NCBI GenBank assembly: GCA_001795245.1
Contig: MGOD01000054.1
Coordinates: 6,443 to 14,200, forward strand
DNA: 7,758 nucleotides
Reading direction: 5' to 3'
From: Chloroflexi bacterium RBG_16_70_13
Lineage (GTDB): Bacteria; Chloroflexota; Limnocylindria; Limnocylindrales; CSP1-4
Part shown: piece after piece, positions 1 to 5,560 of the stretch
Position numbering within the stretch: the stretch's first letter is position 1
Layout: each line of letters begins with the position of its first letter
Notes under the pieces: model-generated
What the model was told of the DNA's origin: nothing
The model's database searches: none
Seen by the model: only the letters and a program-made list of their open reading frames with translations
Program-made: the position numbers and the translations under genes

Positions 1-28
1 CCCGCCGTCGCCCCGCGCCGGCGTAGCC

Positions 29-520
29 CTACAGCGGCTCCGTCATGGCATGGTCGATGCCCTGGGCGAGGATCGCCTTCTCCGCCTCGCTCAGGTTTCG
101 GTCGAGGACGCCGAGGTACAGCTCCTCCTCCGCGAGGTGGACCTTCAGGATCGCGTGCAGCCGGTAGAGCGCCCGGCGGAGGGCCATTCCCTCGACGGCG
201 CTCCAGCGGCAGCCCTCGGCGTGCTCCCGGTAGCGCCCCAGCTCCTCGACCAGGCGGACCATCGCGGCGTGCTCCTGGCGCATCGGGGCCATCGAGTGGC
301 GCCCGTCCATGAGCTCCTCAAGGCGCGGGTAGAGGGCGCACTCGATCGCCTGCATGTGGGGCACGAGCTGGCCCACGATGAAGGCGTACTCGTCCTCGAA
401 CAGGGCGTGGATCGAGGAGCAGTCGACGGTCCCGACCATCTCGGCCAGGGCGAGCAGCCGGTCGACGTGCGGGACCAGCCGGGCGTGGTGATCCTCGCTC
501 GTGGCCCGGAGCGTGACCAT
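29..520 (-). CDS. Hemerythrin-like (HHE cation-binding) domain protein
   Basis: This 163-residue soluble protein appears to be a single four-helix hemerythrin bundle, a family that binds a non-haem di-iron centre for O2, NO or iron sensing, storage or detoxification. Visible ligand-type residues are H12/H18 in helix 1 (HHARLVPHVDRL), H55 and E60 in helix 2 (PHMQAIECALYP), H84 in helix 3 (RQEHAAM), and H122, H128 and E132 in helix 4 (LHAILKVHLAEEE). In the usual HxxxE pattern the Glu four residues after H55 would be a ligand; here that position is I59, with E60 next to it, so the metal site may be altered. There is no signal peptide or membrane segment, so it should be cytoplasmic. Its ATG shares one base with the stop of the upstream flavodoxin gene (TGATG) and has no Shine-Dalgarno of its own, which implies translational coupling. 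The family is clear; the ligand bound and the role are unknown. Confidence 0.88.
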   Translation of the reverse strand: MVTLRATSEDHHARLVPHVDRLLALAEMVGTVDCSSIHALFEDEYAFIVGQLVPHMQAIECALYPRLEELMDGRHSMAPMRQEHAAMVRLVEELGRYREHAEGCRWSAVEGMALRRALYRLHAILKVHLAEEELYLGVLDRNLSEAEKAILAQGIDHAMTEPL

Positions 521-1065
521 CAGCGGCGCGCCGGAACGGCGGTCAGCTCGTCGGCGATCAGCCCGGCCCAGGCGTCGATCTCATCCCAGTCCCGGAAGTC
601 TCCTGCGGGGAGGAGGTCGCGGGTCGCCGGCATCGCCCGGGTGACGCGCTCCATGAGTCCGATCGGCTTCTGGCTAGGGTCATAGGCGCCGAAGAAGATC
701 CGGTGGTCGCGGGCGTCGACGAGGTCGGCGAGGGACGCGATCTCGCGGGGCGCCTGGCGGACGTCCTGACCCTCGGCGTCGACGGTGGCGGTGCCGACCG
801 GGCCGCTGCTGAAGAGCCACGTCGGCCGGGTGGCGAGGATCTCGCGGTTCCGGGTGACGAAGCCATGCGCCTCGCCGAGCCACCGAAACGCGTAGATGGC
901 GCTGCCGACGACGAAGGCGTCGTACCCGGCCGGGTCGCGGGTCGCGGTCACCGAGCGTGCCTCGGCGTCCAAGCCGAGCCGGGTCAGGGTCGTGGCGATC
1001 CGCTCGGCGATGCCCCGGGTCGCCCCGTGGTGGGTCGCATAGGCGACGAGAACGCGCGTGGTCAT
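520..1065 (-). CDS. Flavodoxin-domain protein, HemG-like
   Basis: This is a 181-residue FMN-binding flavodoxin fold. The N-terminal strand and phosphate loop are VLVAYATHHGATRGIAERIA (residues 5-24; T11, G14 and T16 fit the T-x-x-G-x-T loop). Further flavin-contact loops are likely at 54-62 (GSAIYAFRW), 84-91 (LFSSGPVG) and 124-131 (FFGAYDPS). The layout, including a C-terminal DWDEIDAWA segment, resembles the Flavodoxin_5 group containing menaquinone-dependent protoporphyrinogen oxidase HemG, and E. coli HemG is, from memory, also 181 residues. No haem-synthesis gene is nearby, so a HemG function is not shown; a general low-potential electron carrier is equally possible. The ATG is well supported by GGGAGG eight bases upstream. 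The gene lies 87 bp behind the MMPL gene and overlaps the hemerythrin start by one base. A perfect inverted repeat covers its start codon. Confidence 0.9.
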   Translation of the reverse strand: MTTRVLVAYATHHGATRGIAERIATTLTRLGLDAEARSVTATRDPAGYDAFVVGSAIYAFRWLGEAHGFVTRNREILATRPTWLFSSGPVGTATVDAEGQDVRQAPREIASLADLVDARDHRIFFGAYDPSQKPIGLMERVTRAMPATRDLLPAGDFRDWDEIDAWAGLIADELTAVPARR

Positions 1066-1094
1066 CGGCTCAACCTCCCAGATCGAGCCGATGA
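1062..1094 (-). promoter_or_regulatory. Perfect inverted repeat spanning the flavodoxin start codon
   Basis: The arms TCATCGGCTC (1062-1071) and GAGCCGATGA (1085-1094) are exact reverse complements, 10 bp, separated by 13 bases. In the minus-strand transcript they would form a hairpin whose 3' arm contains the AUG (1065-1063) and whose 13-nt loop exposes the GGGAGG ribosome binding site. It could be an mRNA element that limits initiation, or a DNA operator for a dimeric regulator. The repeat is seen directly; both functions are inferred. Confidence 0.5.
1074..1079 (-). promoter_or_regulatory. Ribosome binding site of the flavodoxin gene
   Basis: On the minus strand this reads GGGAGG, followed by T, with 8 nt before the ATG at 1065. 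It is among the strongest Shine-Dalgarno matches in the window and fixes the flavodoxin start. It sits in the loop of the inverted repeat at 1062-1094. Confidence 0.75.
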
Positions 1095-1127
1095 TCTCGC
1101 CCCGGTTCGCCGAGCCGCCAGTGCCGT

Positions 1128-1141
1128 CCGGCCCCGGCCGG
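1128..1141 (-). terminator. GC-only hairpin downstream of the MMPL gene (possible terminator or attenuator)
   Basis: CCGGCC-CC-GGCCGG is a 6-bp inverted repeat lying 11 bases beyond the MMPL stop codon. It has no following T-run on the minus strand, so it is not a canonical intrinsic terminator. It might lower read-through from the MMPL gene into the flavodoxin-hemerythrin pair, or stabilise an mRNA 3' end. In DNA this GC-rich such short palindromes also arise by chance. Confidence 0.25.
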
Positions 1142-1152
1142 TCAGCCCGAGG

Positions 1153-3606
1153 TCACGCCGGAGCGCGGACGTCGGGGGCCTCGGGGGCCTCGAGGATCTC
1201 GGTGGCCTCGCCGGCCTCGGCGGCCTCGAGGACCTCCTCGGGCAGCTCGGCGGTTTCTTCGGGCTCGGTCATCTCCGGACCGCCCTCGATCGCGATGTGG
1301 GGCAGCCAGCCCAGGAACCGCGGCAGCCACCAGTTCCAGTCGCCGAGGAGCTGCATCGTCGCCGGCAGGAGGATGCTCCGAACGATCGTGGCATCGATGA
1401 AGACGGCCACCGCCAGGCCCAGCCCGAGCTGCTGGATGAACACGAACTTGAGGGCCACGAAGGCGGCGAAGACGACGACCATGATCGAGGCCGCGCTCGT
1501 GATCGTCCCCGAGGTGACGCTGATCCCCCGGGCGGTGGCCGCGCGCGATGGGAGCCCGCGGTCCCTGGCCTCCTTGATCCGGGTCAGGATGAACAGGTGG
1601 TAGTCCATCGACAGCCCGAACAGGATCGTGAAGATGAACACCGGCACCCAGCTCTCGATGACCCCGCCGGCGGTGATCCCGAGCGGCTCGGCCAGCCAGC
1701 CGTCGTGGAAGACGAGGACCATGACCCCGAACGCCGCGCCGGTCGAGAGCAGATTGAGGATGATCGCCTTGATGGGGATGACGATCGAGCGGAAGGCCAC
1801 GAGCATGAGCACGAACGACAGGCCCAGGACGAAGGCGAAGATCCGGGGCGTCCCGTCGACGTAGATCTGGGTCACGTCGAGGGCGATCGCGACCTGCCCG
1901 GCGACGAGCATCCGGACGCCGTCCGCCTGGAGTTCGCCGAAGAGCTCCGGTCGGAGCTCGTTCCGGACCGTCCGGACGACGTCGCGGTTGGCCTCGTCGT
2001 TGCGGTTGCCGCCGAGGGTGAAGCTGACGAGGGCAGCGTCGCCGTCGGCTGAGGTGCGTTCGCGGGACGGGCCGCTCACTCCGGGGATCGCGAGGACCCT
2101 GGCCTTCAGCTCCCCGATCGCCGCGGCCACGTCAGCGCGGTCCGGCTCCGTGACGACGACGTCGAGCCGGAGGTCCTGGCCCTGGGGCCACTTCTCGTTG
2201 ATGAGCCGGACGCCGGCGACGCCATCGATCGACGAGGGAAAGCCGGTGATGTCGGTCAGGCCGATCCGGAGGTGCAGGATCGGGAACGCGAGGGCCAGCA
2301 GGAGCGCCGCCGATGCGAGGAGCATCCGGACCGGGCGGGCCATCACCGCGGTCACGAGGCGGGCCCAGACGCCGCTCCCCTCCGGACGCGCCGCGCGGGC
2401 CTCGAGCCAGGCGATCGCATCGACGCCCCACATCCGCGGCCCGCCCAGCGGCCCGCGCCGGGCCAGCCGCGGAATCCAGGTCGCCGGGCGGCCGAGGTTG
2501 ACGCGATCGCCGACGATCGCGAGCGTGGCCGGCAGGAACGTCAGGCTGCCGATGATCGAGACGAGGACGACGCCGATCGTCCCGACCGCCATCGAGGTGA
2601 AGAGGGTGATGCCGAGGGTGAACAGGCCGGCCAGCGAGATCATCACCGCGAGGCCGGAGAAGAAGACCGCGCGGCCGGCCGTGCTCGACGCGATCTCGAT
2701 CGCGAGCGGAACGGATCGGCCGTGGCGCCGCTCCGTCCGGAACCGGGTGACCATGAACAGCGAGTAGTCGACGGCCACGGCCAGGCCGATGAGGACGATG
2801 AGCTGGGTGGCGTTGGCGCTGACCGGCCCGACGACCTGGCTGTAGAGGCCGACGAACCCGAACGCGGCGGCCAGCGCGGTAACGGCGAGGACCAGCGGGA
2901 TGAGGCTGGCCAGGACCGCGCCGAAGGCGAGGAGCAGGATCAGGAACGTCAGCGGCAGGGTGATCCGGAGCGAGCTGTCGAGGTCGCGGGTGATCAGGTC
3001 GTTGATGTCGCGGTTGATGAAGGTCCCGCTGACGATGTGGATCCGGGCCTCGGGGAGCGCGGCGCGGGCGGCGTCCACGATGGCCTCGACGGGGACGAGG
3101 AGCGCCTCGACCGCGGGGTCTTCCCCGGGCACGTTGCCGACGACCTGGACGGTCGAGCCGTCGGCCGAGACGAGGCCTGCCTGGGGCGGGGCGGAGAACG
3201 GGTCGATGAGCTCGTCGAAGGTCCGGGTGTCGTTCCCGTCGACGGTCGCGTGCGCCGCACCGAGGTCGGCGACGAGGGTGGCGACCGCGGCCCGGAACGT
3301 GGGATTGGCGGCGGCGCCCGCGCCGCCGTCGATGACGACGACGATCCGCTCGCCCGGTTCGACCGGCTCCCCCGCACCGAAGGTGTCGTAGGCCTCTTCG
3401 GCCTCGAGGCGGGGGCCGCTGGGGTCCTCGTTGACGTCGATCGTCCTCGTCCCTCCGGCCGCCATGCTGGCGGCGAACAGGCCGAGGGTCAGGACGAACC
3501 ATGCGCCGAACACCGGCCAGCGATGGCCGGCGCTCCACATCGCGACCCGGACGGTCCACGGCTCGCGGGTGCCGGCGGGCTCGTAGGTCGCGGCGGGCTC
3601 GGTCAC
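1153..3606 (-). CDS. MMPL-family (RND superfamily) transporter
   Basis: This 817-residue inner-membrane exporter has two MMPL repeats. TM1 is at about 31-50, followed by an extracytoplasmic loop (about 51-212), TM2-TM6 (213-364), a linker, TM7 (about 427-445), a second large loop (446-587) and TM8-TM12 (588-748). TM4 contains VDYSLF (D280-Y281) and TM10 contains MDYHLF (D668-Y669), matching the paired Asp-Tyr proton relay of mycobacterial MmpL3, so proton-motive-force-driven export of a lipid or hydrophobic compound is likely. The substrate cannot be told. The basic motifs TRFRTERRHG and TRIKEARDRG follow those helices. The C-terminus ends in an acidic, Glu/Ala-rich tail (about 777-811). The GTG start is bounded by an in-frame TGA nine codons upstream and has no clear Shine-Dalgarno; the alternative is ATG at 3540 (residue 23), just before TM1. 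It may be co-transcribed with the flavodoxin and hemerythrin genes. Confidence 0.95.
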   Translation of the reverse strand: MTEPAATYEPAGTREPWTVRVAMWSAGHRWPVFGAWFVLTLGLFAASMAAGGTRTIDVNEDPSGPRLEAEEAYDTFGAGEPVEPGERIVVVIDGGAGAAANPTFRAAVATLVADLGAAHATVDGNDTRTFDELIDPFSAPPQAGLVSADGSTVQVVGNVPGEDPAVEALLVPVEAIVDAARAALPEARIHIVSGTFINRDINDLITRDLDSSLRITLPLTFLILLLAFGAVLASLIPLVLAVTALAAAFGFVGLYSQVVGPVSANATQLIVLIGLAVAVDYSLFMVTRFRTERRHGRSVPLAIEIASSTAGRAVFFSGLAVMISLAGLFTLGITLFTSMAVGTIGVVLVSIIGSLTFLPATLAIVGDRVNLGRPATWIPRLARRGPLGGPRMWGVDAIAWLEARAARPEGSGVWARLVTAVMARPVRMLLASAALLLALAFPILHLRIGLTDITGFPSSIDGVAGVRLINEKWPQGQDLRLDVVVTEPDRADVAAAIGELKARVLAIPGVSGPSRERTSADGDAALVSFTLGGNRNDEANRDVVRTVRNELRPELFGELQADGVRMLVAGQVAIALDVTQIYVDGTPRIFAFVLGLSFVLMLVAFRSIVIPIKAIILNLLSTGAAFGVMVLVFHDGWLAEPLGITAGGVIESWVPVFIFTILFGLSMDYHLFILTRIKEARDRGLPSRAATARGISVTSGTITSAASIMVVVFAAFVALKFVFIQQLGLGLAVAVFIDATIVRSILLPATMQLLGDWNWWLPRFLGWLPHIAIEGGPEMTEPEETAELPEEVLEAAEAGEATEILEAPEAPDVRAPA
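1174..1236 (-). repeat. Seven-unit 9-bp repeat encoding E-A-x tripeptides in the MMPL tail
   Basis: On the plus strand GGCCTCG recurs at 1177, 1186, 1204, 1213 and 1222, with degenerate copies at 1195 and 1231, all on a 9-bp period. On the coding strand this gives residues 791-811 of the transporter as EVL, EAA, EAG, EAT, EIL, EAP, EAP. It is an in-frame minisatellite, so copy-number change would keep the frame. The tail follows TM12 and should be cytoplasmic. Confidence 0.7.
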
Positions 3607-3706
3607 CCGCGGAGCGTACGAGATCGAGCGTCAACCGAGCGTTTCCGCCGGCGGCGCCAGCGACGCCGGATCGCCGGGGTCTGGGGATCCCGAGGCCGGC
3701 GGGCAC
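3607..3706. other. Divergent intergenic region between the MMPL gene and a small membrane-protein gene
   Basis: This 100-bp gap must hold the promoters of both divergent genes unless the plus-strand gene starts further in. On the minus strand TTGACG (3634-3629) and TACGCT (3618-3613) resemble -35 and -10 elements, but they are only 10 bp apart, so they do not form a standard pair. TACGCT alone would place a transcript start at the GTG, giving a leaderless MMPL message. That would fit the missing Shine-Dalgarno but is weak evidence. No convincing plus-strand promoter is visible. Confidence 0.35.
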
Positions 3707-4204
3707 GTGACCAACGGCACTGGGCGCCGGCTGTCGGCTCGCCGACCCTCGGAGCCGATGAGCTCCCAGCCCGCCGATCGCGTCCGACGCCAGCCCGCGT
3801 GGAGCGGGGCGCTCACGACCCCCCTCGCTGCCCACATCCCGGACGACCGACGGGGCCTCGCCATCGTGGCGATCAAGGCCTTGCACTCGGCGGCCTTCCT
3901 CTCCATCGCCGGGCTCATCCTCGTGTTCGCCTGGGACGGCTTCCGCGGGCGACCAACCCGGCGGACTGCGCTCGCGGCCGTCGTCGCCCTCGGGGAATCC
4001 GCGGTCTACGCGAGCAACAACCTGGTTTGCCCGCTGACGCCGCTCGTCGAGGAGCTCGGCGCGGAGAGCGGGACCGTGACGGACATCTTCCTGCCCGACT
4101 GGCTCAGCCTCCGCATTCCGCCTATCTTCGGCTCGCTCCTCGTCGTCGGCCTCATCCTCAACGTTCGCGCCCTGATGCGTCGCCGAGGGCCCGGCGGCGC
4201 CTAA
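3707..4204 (+). CDS. Small multi-spanning membrane protein of unknown function
   Basis: The 165-residue product has a basic, disordered N-terminus (1-48) and likely membrane helices at about 51-77, 86-103 and 136-156, ending in a positively charged tail (RALMRRR). Between helices 2 and 3 lies the most family-like segment, VCPLTPLVEELGAESGTVTD followed by IFLPDWLSLRIPP (residues 107-139). The CPLTP motif followed by a polar stretch and an IFLP-type turn recalls DUF2784-like membrane proteins, but I treat that as a weak resemblance. The start is uncertain: the GTG at 3707 has no good Shine-Dalgarno, while ATG at 3758 (residue 18, giving 148 residues) has GGAG only 3 nt upstream. It is divergent from the MMPL gene and its TAA stop overlaps the convergent lipoprotein stop. 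No enzymatic motif is visible. Confidence 0.75.
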   Translation: MTNGTGRRLSARRPSEPMSSQPADRVRRQPAWSGALTTPLAAHIPDDRRGLAIVAIKALHSAAFLSIAGLILVFAWDGFRGRPTRRTALAAVVALGESAVYASNNLVCPLTPLVEELGAESGTVTDIFLPDWLSLRIPPIFGSLLVVGLILNVRALMRRRGPGGA

Positions 4205-5421
4205 TCCGAGCTCGGCCCGAGCCGGACCAGCGACGTCAGGACGAACGTCGTGCGACAGCGATGGACGACCCGGGCGAGGTCGATCGCTCGGGCCCCGGAC
4301 GCGTCCGCGAGCCGGCAGGTGGACGCGGCGGCATCGTCGAAGTGGCCGCGGAACGCCCAGCGCCCGCGCTCCTGCTCAGCCGGCAGCGCGCCGAACCGCG
4401 GATCCACCGCGAGCGGGATTGCACAGGACCCGCAGGCGTCGCCACTCAGCGAGCCGCAGTCGAGCGAGAACCACGCCGGCTTGACCAGGGGCCCTTCGAA
4501 CGTGTGGCAGCTCACCCCCGAATCGAGCTCGAACGCAAGCTCGGTGGCACCAAAGCAATGGAGGAGAAGCTCGTCGGCGGTCACGCCGAGCTGGCGGACG
4601 TCGTCGGGCACGACCGGGCAGTGCTCCTCCGAGATGTCGTCGATCCAGACGACCCCCGTGGGGCTCGCGGCGGCCACCCAGCCGAAGGCTGCCGCCTCCT
4701 GGCCCCCAATGACGGACTGAACGAGATACCACTCCTGTCCATCCGCGGCGACCGGCCCGTCGACGAGGAGGACCTCGTCGCCACGTCGCAACGTCAGGTC
4801 CGACTGCGCGCGTGCGGCGTCGGCCGCGGCCGCGACCCGGATCTCGAGTCCGTCGACCATGACCTCGACCATCGCGTCGGGGATCAAGCCGCGCGGTCGC
4901 GTAAGGCTGATTCCCGCGTCGCCACAGGCCTGGAACGACGAGAGCAGCCAGGCGCCCGACGCCGAGCGTGACCACGATCCCGTGAAGATCGCCCGGCCAT
5001 CGCGGACCACGCCGCTGCGGCGCTCCTCGAGGGCGATGACATCCGTCCAGCGAACGCCGCGAAGGGCGCGGGTCGCCGTCTCGAGGTCCGGGCTGCCGCC
5101 CTGCGCGTCGGGTGCGTAGTCGACGTCGCCGCCGGTCGTGCCGCCCTCGCACCGGGGAGGCGGTACCGCGTCCAGCGGAGCGGGCAGCTCCGCTGCGACG
5201 AAGACGAACGGCGGCTCATCGGGAGGCGGCGTCGACGCGGCGACAGGCGACGGCGTCGCGGGAGCCGCGGTCACGCCCGACGACGGGGACGGGGTCGCCG
5301 GCGGCGGTGACATGGTCTCCGGCGACGGTGACGTCGGCGGCACGGTCGGGGGCGCCCCGGCACACGCGGCAACGAGGAGCGCGACGAGGCTCATCCGGAC
5401 GCTGGACCGAAGCGCAGTCAT
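4201..5421 (-). CDS. Secreted Cys-rich lipoprotein with SH3-like segment, function unknown
   Basis: A 406-residue putative lipoprotein. The signal peptide (about 1-19) has basic residues, a hydrophobic core and the lipobox VAAC, with lipidation expected at C20. A Pro/Thr/Ser/Ala-rich linker (about 21-72) would lift the domains off the membrane. Residues 91-166 hold a region bounded by two cysteines. Residues about 205-255 (LRRGDEVLLVDGP, EWYLVQ, FGWV) look like a bacterial SH3-type domain. The C-terminal part (268-389) has eight cysteines, including CGSC at 330-333. The ten non-lipidated cysteines suggest disulfides in an extracytoplasmic domain. I chose ATG 5421 over the longer GTG frame at 5469 because GGGAG lies 6 nt upstream and the signal peptide then starts correctly. 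I do not recognise a specific function; surface binding or cell-wall association would be a guess. Confidence 0.82.
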   Translation of the reverse strand: MTALRSSVRMSLVALLVAACAGAPPTVPPTSPSPETMSPPPATPSPSSGVTAAPATPSPVAASTPPPDEPPFVFVAAELPAPLDAVPPPRCEGGTTGGDVDYAPDAQGGSPDLETATRALRGVRWTDVIALEERRSGVVRDGRAIFTGSWSRSASGAWLLSSFQACGDAGISLTRPRGLIPDAMVEVMVDGLEIRVAAAADAARAQSDLTLRRGDEVLLVDGPVAADGQEWYLVQSVIGGQEAAAFGWVAAASPTGVVWIDDISEEHCPVVPDDVRQLGVTADELLLHCFGATELAFELDSGVSCHTFEGPLVKPAWFSLDCGSLSGDACGSCAIPLAVDPRFGALPAEQERGRWAFRGHFDDAAASTCRLADASGARAIDLARVVHRCRTTFVLTSLVRLGPSSD

Positions 5422-5427
5422 GACTGG

Positions 5428-5432
5428 CTCCC
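5428..5432 (-). promoter_or_regulatory. Ribosome binding site of the lipoprotein gene
   Basis: The minus strand reads GGGAG with a 6-nt spacer to the ATG at 5421. It decides the start in favour of 5421 instead of the upstream in-frame GTG at 5469, and the resulting N-terminus is a proper lipoprotein signal peptide. Confidence 0.7.
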
Positions 5433-5444
5433 GTTCGTGCGAAC
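5433..5444. promoter_or_regulatory. Short inverted repeat next to the lipoprotein ribosome binding site (possible operator)
   Basis: GTTCG-TG-CGAAC is a 5-bp inverted repeat immediately upstream of the lipoprotein Shine-Dalgarno. The central spacing is too short for a good RNA hairpin, so a DNA-binding dimer site is more plausible. The half-site order (GTTC-N4-GAAC) is the reverse of the actinobacterial/Bacillus LexA box (GAAC-N4-GTTC), so it is not a canonical SOS box. It could be chance. Confidence 0.25.
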
Positions 5445-5493
5445 ACACCTCGGACGCCCTCGCCGCCACGTCCGTGACGGCGCGACCAGCATC

Positions 5494-5522
5494 TTGCGCC
5501 TCGCGATCGCGATCGGGACAAT
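5494..5522 (+). promoter_or_regulatory. Candidate sigma70-type promoter for the membrane protein / aldehyde dehydrogenase operon
   Basis: A -35-like TTGCGC (5494-5499) and a -10-like GACAAT (5517-5522; 4 of 6 consensus bases) are separated by exactly 17 bp. A transcript start near 5529 would leave a leader of about 30 nt before the ATG at 5561. It lies in the 139-bp divergent intergenic region. The -35 match is weak (3 of 6). Confidence 0.4.
5501..5512. repeat. 12-bp perfect palindrome in the promoter spacer
   Basis: TCGCGATCGCGA is its own reverse complement and equals two tandem TCGCGA units. It lies wholly between the proposed -35 and -10, a classic operator position, so a dimeric repressor could bind here. 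It also contains GCGATCGC, an octamer found five times in the window, so chance or composition may explain it. Confidence 0.4.
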
Positions 5523-5550
5523 GCCCGCGACGTGGCGGGGAAACATCGAG

Positions 5551-5555
5551 GGAGG
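5551..5555 (+). promoter_or_regulatory. Ribosome binding site of the six-helix membrane protein
   Basis: GGAGG inside a purine-rich GAGGGAGGGGAAG run lies 5 nt before the ATG at 5561. It rejects the much longer in-frame extension upstream, which is antisense to the lipoprotein gene. Confidence 0.75.
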
Positions 5556-5560
5556 GGAAG

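Noticed and set aside
1..28. Terminator or gene end left of the hemerythrin stop
   Set aside because: Only a weak 5-bp CGCCG/CGGCG inverted repeat and no T-run; too little sequence to support a call.
703..2052. Plus-strand open frame of 449 codons antisense to the flavodoxin and MMPL genes
   Set aside because: Low-complexity charged product crossing two well-supported minus-strand genes; composition fits an antisense shadow.
3629..3634. TTGACG as a -35 box for the MMPL gene
   Set aside because: No -10 sequence lies 16-18 bp downstream; the only TANNNT-like hexamer is 10 bp away. Its TGA also serves as the in-frame stop upstream of the MMPL start.
2132..3886. Minus-strand open frame of 584 codons overlapping the MMPL gene in another frame
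   Set aside because: Arg/Pro-rich frame-shifted reading of the transporter; the transporter frame has all membrane helices and conserved motifs.
2272..4971. Plus-strand open frame of 899 codons antisense to the MMPL and lipoprotein genes
   Set aside because: Its product is a D/R/G/E/P-rich string without domains, spans a plus-strand gene in another frame and two minus-strand genes, and has no ribosome binding site. It is a stop-poor shadow caused by high GC.
5433..5444. LexA/SOS box upstream of the lipoprotein gene
   Set aside because: The half-sites are in the reverse order (GTTC-N4-GAAC) from the known GAAC-N4-GTTC box.
5422..5469. Sixteen-residue N-terminal extension of the lipoprotein from GTG at 5469
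   Set aside because: It would bury the signal peptide behind a charged leader; the ATG at 5421 has GGGAG 6 nt upstream and places the lipobox Cys at residue 20.
5138..5560. N-terminal extension of the six-helix membrane protein
   Set aside because: The added residues are Gly/Ser/Ala-rich antisense of the lipoprotein gene, while the ATG at 5561 has a strong GGAGG site and begins directly before the first helix.
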